From Rhizobiaceae bacterium (GTDB lineage: Bacteria; Pseudomonadota; Alphaproteobacteria; Rhizobiales; Rhizobiaceae), in the NCBI GenBank assembly GCA_028279875.1, contig JANQMU010000017.1:1-39058 (forward strand): a stretch of DNA of 39,058 nucleotides. The letters are read 5' to 3'. Shown one piece after another: positions 1 to 6,163 of the stretch. The notes beneath the pieces were generated by a model. It was not told where the DNA came from. It was given only the letters and a program-made list of their open reading frames with translations, and ran no database searches. The first letter of the stretch is position 1. Every line of letters begins with the position of its first letter. The translations under genes and the position numbers were made by a program.

Positions 1-55
1 TACACTCCTTCCAAGGCACCTTTGCTCTCCCCGCAAAGGGCCAAAAGTGTAACCC

Positions 56-117
56 ATGTGTCCGGAATGAAATGTCACCCCTGTCTCAGGAAGGACAAAG
101 GTCCGTTCCGGACACAT
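56..117. repeat. Perfect 12-bp inverted repeat, possible IS-end scar
   Basis: The 12 bases ATGTGTCCGGAA at 56-67 recur as an exact reverse complement at 106-117, separated by 38 bases. The repeat lies just upstream of two transposase fragments, so an insertion-sequence end or the leader of a lost element is the simplest reading. No target duplication could be recognised, and the left side is cut by the window edge. Confidence 0.5.
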
Positions 118-189
118 AGTTTGAGGTTTTGGACTGAACCCCCTAACTGAGTCAGCGGAATAGGTCACAGTTCTCTGTAAGGAGAATTG

Positions 190-301
190 ATGTTTCCGAC
201 CAAAAAGCCCCGCAGTTTCAGCCGGTATTTTCAAGCTCAAAGTTGTCGAACACATGGAGGCCGGTGAGAACGTAGCGGCCCTTGCGCGCGAATTGCGCTG
301 C
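190..301 (+). pseudogene. IS3-like transposase N-terminal fragment, frameshifted
   Basis: An ATG at 190 opens MFPTKKPRSFSRY. A shift to a second frame at about 230 then gives FKLKVVEHMEAGENVAALAR followed by ELRC and a stop near 301. The pattern of a basic start, then FKLKVVE, a short turn and VAALAREL is the N-terminal helix-turn-helix typical of IS3-type OrfA transposases. Only about 35 residues remain, the frame is broken once, and the reading stops where the next IS fragment begins. It cannot make a working transposase. An AGGAG-like site at 179-185 precedes the ATG, so a short peptide could still be translated. Confidence 0.6.
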
Positions 302-303
302 CG

Positions 304-747
304 GTGTTAGGCTACAAGAGCCATATCAGCATCGACCGGCGGTTCGGCTTCATCCGGGCGGGCATGGTCACTTCCGCTGCCGCTGCCGATGGCCGCCAGT
401 TGAAGCACGTCATTGACAAGGACAACACCGGCAGCGATGTGTGGGCCGACAGCGGTTATCGCTCGCGGAGCAACGAGACGTGGCTTGCAAGGAACATGCT
501 GACCAGCCGCATTCACCGCAGGAAGCCGGCGGGCAAGCCGATGCCCAAGGCCACCGCGCGGGCCAATGCGAAGAAGTCATCCGTGCGCGCCGCCGTCGAA
601 CATGTCTTCGGCTACCAAAAGAACCGGTTTGGTCTGTTCATCCGCATGATCGGCATCGCCCCGGCCGAAGCCAAACTGATACTGGCCAATCTGCCCTACA
701 ATTTCGACCGCCTGATCTTCCGTGAACGGCTAAAAACCGTGGCATGA
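304..747 (+). pseudogene. IS5-family transposase, C-terminal half only
   Basis: The 147-residue reading frame begins at a GTG that is probably not a real start. It contains GYKSHISIDRRFGF, VWADSGYRS and RAAVEHVFGYQKNRFGL. These fit the second Asp (in WADSGYRS) and the Glu (in VEHVFG) of the DDE catalytic triad of IS5-type transposases. An intact IS5 transposase usually has around 270-330 residues and carries the first Asp upstream; that part is missing here. The fragment abuts the IS3-like fragment within a few bases, which suggests nested insertion followed by deletion. It is a remnant and not an active element. Confidence 0.8.
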
Positions 748-1457
748 ATCCGCCTGGAAACGGCCAAAAGCACTGAATTCCAAAAACCAGCGCAAATGCG
801 CCGCGGCATTCGCGCCGTATTCCCAAAAACCGGTCAAACCGATCCAAAACAACCAGTTCTTGCAAGTGTCTCGCTTGCTGCTCGCGTCCCATTGTTCTTT
901 ACTTAATGCCTCCTTGGCACGCTACGATGATCCTGACATGGCATCCTCCCTTCAATGCAATAGAGCACTGAATGAAGCTTAAAAGGACATTATGAGGCGA
1001 TCCTGACCAGCCATCGGGACGGCAACCAGCCAGGACCTCATCTGGCGGCAAGTCAATTGAGTTTTGAGAGCAGAACAACAAGGTTTGGGGTCAAATCCCA
1101 GCTGCTGTCAAAGGGCGTTGCGGGCATTTGATGGTATGCAGGCCGGGTAAGAAAAACGCATTCAGACATGGCGGATGGTACGGTTGGGTGACGACGAGAA
1201 ACAGGTGCTCAAATCAAAGTTGTGATGAATGAACAATGACAAGGAACTGCGACAAGGTGGAGCGTCAAGGATTGGGTCGAAGCGAAGCATAGCAGGCAGA
1301 GAGAACAAGGCGAATTGGGAGATAACGAAGACTGCAAGGTGTGTGTTGTATCACAAAACCACTTGGCAAGGGAGACGCTGTGCCCTCCCGATGCACTCCT
1401 CGAACTTCGTAAAGCAGAAGACAATACACATACTTATCTACCGGAATTCGCGGGACG
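748..1457. other. 710-base non-coding stretch, no supported gene
   Basis: Nothing in this stretch reads as a conserved protein on either strand. The short open frames have no ribosome binding site and no recognisable motif. It may include the lost right end of the IS5-type element and further decayed mobile DNA. No terminal inverted repeat could be paired with a left end. Confidence 0.5.
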
Positions 1458-1712
1458 TCAGTTCAAAGAAATTTGGCAGATGATTGAAACAAATATTACC
1501 GTATAAGTGATCATGAGAAATTCCATTGACCGAAGCTCGTTGATCCGTCTCCGCATTGAAATTGACACAGCGAGCATTCCATACCCCAGAGCAAGCGCGA
1601 GCTTAGAGCCAATTTCGATGGTTGTCGTGACGAAATCCCCCGGAATGAATAGGTAACCACAAATCACACACCCAGCCAACACGGCGTTACATACATTGGA
1701 AAAATTTAGCAT
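1458..1712 (-). CDS. Small three-helix membrane protein, unknown
   Basis: I read an 84-residue protein from the ATG at 1712. A GGACGGAG ribosome binding site lies at 1719-1726, seven bases upstream. The frame stays open six codons further up (ATG at 1730), but that start has no binding site. Three hydrophobic segments are visible: about residues 6-22, 26-51 and 67-83. They are joined by a short Arg-rich loop (SMRRRINEL). There is no signal-peptide cleavage motif, so it is probably an inner-membrane protein. The gene is AT-richer than the main part of the window and stands alone between IS fragments and another unknown gene. No family was recognised. Small holins and toxin-antitoxin membrane peptides share this general shape, but nothing specific supports either. 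Confidence 0.5.
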   Translation of the reverse strand: MLNFSNVCNAVLAGCVICGYLFIPGDFVTTTIEIGSKLALALGYGMLAVSISMRRRINELRSMEFLMITYTVIFVSIICQISLN

Positions 1713-1732
1713 AACAAATCTCCGTCCCATTA

Positions 1733-1760
1733 ATACTAATGTGGAGACCTATTTTGTCAA
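1733..1760 (-). promoter_or_regulatory. Candidate sigma-70-like promoter of the small membrane protein
   Basis: On the minus strand TTGACA (1760-1755) is followed after 16 bases by TAGTAT (1738-1733). The -35 box is a perfect consensus and the -10 matches in four of six positions. Transcription would start close to the GGACGGAG site used by the gene starting at 1712, leaving almost no leader. Confidence 0.4.
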
Positions 1761-1851
1761 TTTTTTACAAATAAATAAAACGACTATACTATATAAACTA
1801 AGTATTGAATTTGCTATATTGGGTGTTGTCGAATAATCACGCCCTTACATT

Positions 1852-1911
1852 GCCTGACATGGTAGCGTGCAAATCGCATTCGGATTCTCCTAAGTTGAGT
1901 CAGGCCATGTC
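1852..1911. repeat. Two interlaced 7-bp inverted repeats
   Basis: GCCTGAC at 1852-1858 pairs with GTCAGGC at 1899-1905, and GACATGG at 1856-1862 pairs with CCATGTC at 1905-1911. The repeats lie about 90-150 bases upstream of the 263-residue gene. They could be a regulator site or an element scar; the sequence alone does not decide. Confidence 0.3.
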
Positions 1912-1961
1912 TTGGCAAGTTAGGCTTACAAGGCGTTAATGCCTGAATGATATTGCTAGTC

Positions 1962-1990
1962 TTGCCGACTCGGACAATTGTAGTTATGAT
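1962..1990 (+). promoter_or_regulatory. Candidate sigma-70-like promoter of the 263-residue gene
   Basis: TTGCCG at 1962-1967 is followed after exactly 17 bases by TATGAT at 1985-1990. The -35 matches in four positions and the -10 in five. Transcription would start near 1997, so the TTG at 2000 would be almost leaderless; a later start such as the GTG at 2024 is possible. Confidence 0.45.
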
Positions 1991-1999
1991 TTTAGCTAA

Positions 2000-2791
2000 T
2001 TGAATCTTCTATGGACTAAAGTTGTGAATTATCTTTCTGATATCCGCGCACAAAATAGACCGCGACAGCGCCCAGATAATCATGAGAAACTGCTTTTTCA
2101 TCCAATTGCGGATGATCCGTCATCTGAGTCTGCAGTGTGTTATGAGGATTGGGAGTTTGATCACGGTCGGATGAATCGATTTTATGTTGGCGGATTTCTT
2201 TGGTTCTTGAGACAAGTGGATGAGCCGCCTAGCAACCTTTCCCGCTTTCGTGAGGAAGCGATTTCGAGAATTGCAGATCAGACAAATTGGTTTGAAATGC
2301 CAAACTCTGGCAAAGCCTGGTCGGAGGGAATTGCGCGTCAACAGTTTAATGTTGCCAAACGACGCGAACCCCTTCATTTCCAAAAAGCTGCTATCATAAT
2401 AATGGCTTGCGAAATAGCCGCTGAGGCTGCTCTCGGCCAAGGCCGTGAAATGCCTGATATCAACGATGCAAAAGACGTATATACTACTATGTCAATCATT
2501 CCCGCTTGTTGGAACATCAACGATTTCAACAGAGACCTAATTTCGCGGTTAGAGAAATTACCGGATGCTTTTGACAAATTGAAAGAGGCAACCGGCCAGG
2601 ACAGCCCAACGGTGTTCAGGCATTTAGCGGTGGGCAACACCGTTACTTGGGAAACAGCAGCTAAGACTCATCACGTAATTAGTAATGACTTTGACAGCAG
2701 TTTCAAGGTTGGGAAAGTGCGTGCGCATCCTGGTAGAGGTTCGCTTGGCAAACAAAAAGCTACTGAGTTTGAGAGAGTTAACATCGGGTAG
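2000..2791 (+). CDS. Unknown 263-residue cytoplasmic protein
   Basis: The frame is open for 263 codons from a TTG at 2000. In-frame alternatives are a GTG at 2024 and an ATG at 2171; none has a clear ribosome binding site. The product has no signal peptide and no membrane segment. It is acidic to neutral and mixed helical, with a hydrophobic helix around residues 127-144 (HFQKAAIIIMACEIAAEAAL) and a basic Gly/Arg/Lys-rich tail near residue 245. I recognise no catalytic motif or family. Codon use is AT-richer than in the genes beyond 4700, which suggests transfer from elsewhere. Its stop codon is two bases from the stop codon of the alpha-CTD-like gene on the other strand, so the two transcripts must overlap at their 3' ends. 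Confidence 0.6.
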   Translation: MNLLWTKVVNYLSDIRAQNRPRQRPDNHEKLLFHPIADDPSSESAVCYEDWEFDHGRMNRFYVGGFLWFLRQVDEPPSNLSRFREEAISRIADQTNWFEMPNSGKAWSEGIARQQFNVAKRREPLHFQKAAIIIMACEIAAEAALGQGREMPDINDAKDVYTTMSIIPACWNINDFNRDLISRLEKLPDAFDKLKEATGQDSPTVFRHLAVGNTVTWETAAKTHHVISNDFDSSFKVGKVRAHPGRGSLGKQKATEFERVNIG

Positions 2792-2793
2792 TT

Positions 2794-3225
2794 TCACCAG
2801 TTTGGACCAAAAAGTCCACCAGGTGATTTCCAACCTGGAGTTCTCATATTTAGCTTTAAGTTGACTTTGGACAATTCTGTGATGAGCAAAGCAATCAGTT
2901 GCGGATCGCCGTTCGCAAATGAAAGCGCTTCATCACGGGTTAGTTTAACAACGTCGCCAACGCGCGTTATTCCTGATTCGGCAAGCCTACAAGAAAAGTC
3001 CCACAACTTATCGTTTCGCGCTACGAATGAAGGAAAGTGATGATCTAAGAAACTGTGAGTGTTTCTTGGGGCAAAGTATACTACATTTTCAAATTCTTGT
3101 TTTGTAAAATTCTCGTAATACAATATGAAATCAAAAATGTACAATACATAGCATATAACAAAATTTAAGTTACAATTTTTGTTTAAAATTATACACAGAT
3201 TAATCAAAGTATTTTCAATATCCAT
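2794..3225 (-). CDS. Small protein with RNA polymerase alpha-CTD-like domain
   Basis: I start this 143-residue protein at the ATG at 3225. A GAGGAG ribosome binding site lies nine bases upstream, although the frame stays open to 3615. Residues about 75-133 resemble the C-terminal domain of the RNA polymerase alpha subunit, a compact helix-hairpin-helix fold that binds UP-element DNA and activators. The likeness is in the order of segments: CRLAESGITRVGDVVKLT, then ITELSKVNLKLNMRTPGW, which mirrors the family pattern in which a Cys-Leu helix is followed by I-x-x-I/V-G-D-L/V and the end L-x-L-x-M-R-x-P-x-W. The central hairpin loop (about FANGDPQLI) departs from the usual Gly-Lys-Lys-Ser, so DNA binding may differ. 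Residues 1-60 are AT-rich in code and hydrophobic (FVICYVLYIFDFILYY at 22-37), perhaps a membrane anchor or a buried helix. The normal rpoA context (ribosomal genes) is absent. The domain call comes from eye alignment only. Confidence 0.6.
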   Translation of the reverse strand: MDIENTLINLCIILNKNCNLNFVICYVLYIFDFILYYENFTKQEFENVVYFAPRNTHSFLDHHFPSFVARNDKLWDFSCRLAESGITRVGDVVKLTRDEALSFANGDPQLIALLITELSKVNLKLNMRTPGWKSPGGLFGPNW

Positions 3226-4114
3226 CTTGATAATCTCCTCGTAACTGAAGAGATTCTCTTGTTTTGGATACGCAAGAAAACGACGGGATCTCTTACGGTG
3301 ATTGCCGGAGAGGTTTTGCCAAACTGGATTTATCTGGATCTGTTCAGGACCGAATGGAAGTTGCAACTGCTGGTCAGGTGCAGTGCATGGTTTGACTCGA
3401 CTTCTAAGGCGCAATCTGACTGCCATCTTGAGCAATTTCATTCCGCTGATGCTGCGAATCGATATTAGCAACTTTCGATTCGAACGTGAACCGGCATGGT
3501 GAGCGCAAATATCCGGTCTGCATAGAAATACAGATTGTCTAAACTTCATATTTGAACTCGGTGTCTCAATAGGGATTACTCTCCGCTTGGCGGGTAGTTC
3601 GCCAACGTAACCCAAGAAATCCTAGATTAGTGCAAATCTCACCATGATCGCGGCCATGTAAGCGCATGTCAGGGTGACACGGTCCACTTTTGCAGTTGTT
3701 AGCATGCAAAGGTAATATAAACCTCTGTTTTCGCTGAAAGAATCAAAGGTGTCATTGTAAGATACCGGCCGAAGCTTAAGCTCCTATTCACAGGCGAGTT
3801 AGTGCTTGGTGTAATGGTTCGAGCGATTTGATGCTTTCACCTGATCGGCAGCACTCGTCATCAACCGGAGAGTTGAAAAATGAGTAGATCTGTTTCGATG
3901 ATAATAATGTATCGTGCCGCACTTAACCGGCGGACAGATTACAGCCGTCACCAAATACCATCGTGTGAGCCAGCGAAAGTAGAAATCCAACAAAGCTCAT
4001 TTCACTTTGGCCGATTGGTAGCGCGTGTGAATGCAGTTGCAAAGTTCTTAATTTCAATTTGGATCACATTGATCACGCAAAGCAGAGAACTATGACGTAC
4101 TCCATGTCGATAGC
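3226..4114. other. 889-base stretch without a supported gene
   Basis: The open frames here (for example on the plus strand at 3259-3468 and 3880-4095) have no binding sites and no family motifs. The N-terminal extension of the minus-strand frame above 3225 also lies here and was judged non-coding. The base composition is AT-rich and resembles decayed mobile DNA. Confidence 0.45.
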
Positions 4115-4249
4115 CTAGGTGTTCAGTCCCGGGAAGTGACGGTTTGGATTTGAGTTGAGCCTTTTTGGCTCGTTTGTCCAGCACTGGATGATGTGTTGGA
4201 AGGGTGTCAGCCCTTTAGGAGCCTTGAGGCGTTTGTACAGAAAGGGCCG
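4115..4249 (-). pseudogene. IS481-type transposase C-terminal remnant
   Basis: Read on the minus strand, codons ending at the TAG at 4117-4115 give LYKRLKAPKGLTPFQHII, then a Trp-containing helix, and finish with HFPGLNT. The pattern of a basic RRLKxLxGLTP motif, then a W-x-x-E-P-x-R-F/L helix and the closing PGLNT is characteristic of the C-terminus of IS481-type rve transposases. An in-frame TAA just upstream of the readable part, at about 4250, and the absence of any catalytic DDE core show that only the last 40 or so codons survive. It marks the right-hand part of the IS-rich accessory stretch. Confidence 0.65.
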
Positions 4250-4731
4250 TTAGCACCGCCTGCACCCTGAGAACTCCCTGCACTTCTCATATTGACCGCC
4301 CCCGGTTTTCGGGTGGCTTCTTGTCAGAAGTTTTTGGGTTCTCAAGGTCAACGTTTTCGCGTTTGAGGGGTTCATTCTAATCCGCCAATTCCTGGAAAAG
4401 AGAGCTCGAAGCTTCCTGAGTGCGCCATTTTTATAAATATTTCAGATATTTATGAGGCGAGCGTGTTGCTGATTCATCTTAGTTGCCGTCAGGCATCCCT
4501 TTCTCGAAAATCACAAAGACTTTGGAACCGCCAGGCCAAATGCACAACGCGCTCCTGGTTGCAGCGTCTGACCGGTACGCGCCAGTCAAATCCTTGATGG
4601 GGAATGGTCCCCTTGGACGTCATGGCAATGGGTGGTGATCTGCGATATGAAATGACACCTTGGTGGCCGCAACGAACGATGTGCGGGAGGAGCGCCGGTG
4701 ACCCAATGCCTGTCATCTTGTATATCGCCCG
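4250..4731. other. 480-base junction between accessory DNA and backbone
   Basis: No gene is supported here. The left part is AT-rich and continues the decayed region. From about 4500 the composition turns GC-rich, and on the minus strand short unconserved frames remain (for example a 75-residue frame at 4489-4716). The stretch contains one perfect hairpin at 4433-4453, listed separately. Confidence 0.45.
4433..4453. repeat. Perfect AT-rich hairpin, 8-bp stem
   Basis: ATAAATAT and ATATTTAT form a perfect 8-base stem with a five-base loop (TTCAG). It sits where the AT-rich, IS-littered stretch gives way to GC-rich coding sequence. It could be a recombination scar or a weak bidirectional transcription stop, but it lacks a GC stem. 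Confidence 0.35.
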
Positions 4732-5574
4732 ATGCCGTGCCGACCACGCAATTCAGGCCGGCCGCCATTCTTTGGGTCTGTCTTTGCAATCGCTGCGGCC
4801 CTGCTTCATGCCGTCGGCGCGCGGGCGCAGGATGCCGACACCCTGTCGCGCGATGACGTGTTCCAGGTGCAGTTTCATCTGAACCAGCTCGGTTTCGATG
4901 CCGGGCGCCCGGACGGGGTCGCCGGCCCGGTGACGAAATCGGCGGTGCGGGCCTTTGCGCGCTCGGAGGCCGCGGACCCGGCCTTGTCCGAAGAACTGTT
5001 GTCCCGCCTGCGCAAGGCCGCGGCCGGGATCGAGGGCTATCGGCATGAGGACGGCGCAATCGACCTTCTGGTGTTCACCGACGAAGGCACGCCGTTGATC
5101 CTGTCCGTTCTCAATCACGGACGGATTTTCAAAACACCGTCCAAACGCTATGTCCGGGAACATGACCGCGACGGCACGCCGATCAAGTCCAGCCGGTTCA
5201 CCGTCAGCCATATCGGCCCCGCCGATGCAATACCCTATGCGCCCAATGTCACCTTCGGCTACGAGGTTCGCGTGCCGGCGCCGCCCGCCGGCGAAAGGCT
5301 GCAGATCGATCATGCCGTGCAATGGCCACTCAGGCAGGCCGACGGCACCGTCCGCTATAGGGACGGTTATGTCTCCGAACACATCTATTTGCGAACCCCC
5401 AATTTCAATCCGCGCTACTGGACCTGGACCATGGGAGACCCCGTGACGCCCGAACAGGTGGACTACTATTCCGGCGTCTGGAAGGTCGAGATCAGGAACC
5501 GCGGCAGGCCCCTCATCGTCCGCGACTTTGTCGTCGGTGGTGACGCGCCGCCGGCACGACAGCCGGTGCCGTGA
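4732..5574 (+). CDS. Exported peptidoglycan-binding-like and DUF3859 protein
   Basis: The 280-residue product begins with a hydrophobic signal sequence (residues about 12-32, ending AVGARAQ), so it should be periplasmic or secreted. Residues 43-94 (VQFHLNQLGFDAGRPDGVAG, then TKSAVRAFAR) follow the PG_binding_1 pattern, a three-helix fold that binds cell-wall peptidoglycan. Residues about 127-268 fit DUF3859, a beta-rich domain of unknown role: GYEVRVPAPPAGERLQI, a central aromatic strand, and a closing SGVWKVEIRNRGRPL. No catalytic residues are apparent. The gene stands alone: upstream is the decayed accessory stretch and downstream a pseudogene tail. The ATG at 4732 is the only start that keeps a complete signal sequence; its ribosome binding site is weak. 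The domain pairing resembles the wall-binding modules of the large exported protein at 29095. Confidence 0.75.
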   Translation: MPCRPRNSGRPPFFGSVFAIAAALLHAVGARAQDADTLSRDDVFQVQFHLNQLGFDAGRPDGVAGPVTKSAVRAFARSEAADPALSEELLSRLRKAAAGIEGYRHEDGAIDLLVFTDEGTPLILSVLNHGRIFKTPSKRYVREHDRDGTPIKSSRFTVSHIGPADAIPYAPNVTFGYEVRVPAPPAGERLQIDHAVQWPLRQADGTVRYRDGYVSEHIYLRTPNFNPRYWTWTMGDPVTPEQVDYYSGVWKVEIRNRGRPLIVRDFVVGGDAPPARQPVP

Positions 5575-5679
5575 CCACCTTTCCGACCCCGGATGAGCCG
5601 GACGGCTTTGACGGAAATTGCGGCGTCTGCAATGACCAACGCTGACGGTTCTTGCCGATCGCGGAGAGGGAGGAAGCTG

Positions 5680-5876
5680 AAGCGCGCGGCCTTCATCCAT
5701 CGCGACGCGCTCCATTATGCCGAACCGGGAGCCGGTGTTAACGTGCCCGACCCGGCGTTCGAGGATGCGGGAAAACTCTGTTACGGCGACAATCATGCGC
5801 GCCTGCGGGAGATCAAGAAAAATACGACCCGACCGACGTCTTCCACCATCTGCAGAGCATCTCGCCGGGCGCTTGA
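5680..5876 (+). pseudogene. Decayed tail of a berberine-bridge-type FAD oxidoreductase
   Basis: In the plus frame the sequence reads AAFIHRDAL, then GVNVPDPAFED, then CYGDNHARLREIKK. One base is then missing in an A run near 5820. In the next frame it continues YDPTDVFHHLQSISPGA and stops at 5874-5876. The order of a (Y)VNxPDP motif, YGxNxxRLxxIKxKYDPxxVFxxxQSI and a stop is the hallmark of the C-terminal BBE domain of FAD-linked oxidoreductases of the berberine-bridge family. The spacing between the HRDAL part and the PDP part is shorter than in intact enzymes, which points to an internal deletion as well as the frameshift. The FAD-binding N-terminal two thirds are gone. No function remains. 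Confidence 0.65.
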
Positions 5877-5898
5877 GTTTTTTTGCGCATGAATGCCA

Positions 5899-5961
5899 GC
5901 AGATTGGGCGCTGCGGCGCCCCTTCAAAATCGCAATCTGCTATCGGGATTTCAGATAGCAG
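5899..5961 (+). promoter_or_regulatory. Nested and competing hairpins upstream of the ABC operon
   Basis: GCAGATTG (5899-5906) can pair with CAATCTGC (5933-5940). Inside that arm lies a separate GC-rich hairpin (GGGCGC at 5906-5911 with GCGCCC at 5916-5921). The right arm overlaps CTGCTATC (5937-5944), which pairs perfectly with GATAGCAG (5954-5961). The outer hairpin and the last one share four bases and cannot form fully at the same time. The group follows the dead oxidoreductase and precedes the binding-protein gene by about 200 bases. It may be the terminator of the lost gene or a leader switch; no long U run follows. Confidence 0.45.
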
Positions 5962-6163
5962 TTTCAACAATTTTAATTTGAAGCGAATACCCGGACCGTA
6001 TCTTATGATCGGCACTTGACCGGGTCGGAAAATCGACATTGAAATCCGTGTGGCGCACTGCGCCCAATGGGACCGGCGCCCGACACCACCGGGCATTGCG
6101 GGACGGAATTTGAAAACAAGCGACACCGGTGCAACAGTGTCATGGCAATGAGGGAGAATATCG

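Noticed and set aside
1082..1104. A tRNA T-arm-like string (GGGGTCAAATCCCA)
   Set aside because: It can form a short stem and a TCAAAT loop, but no acceptor arm, anticodon arm or CCA end could be placed around it.
3226..3615. N-terminal extension of the alpha-CTD-like frame
   Set aside because: The extra 130 codons have no upstream binding site and a basic, motif-free composition. The GAGGAG site before 3225 gives the better start.
3606..3690. Possible transposase C-terminal tail on the minus strand (DRVTLTCAYMAAIMVRFALI)
   Set aside because: It ends in a stop and has a membrane- or IS-like look, but about 20 residues without a diagnostic motif are too few to name a family.
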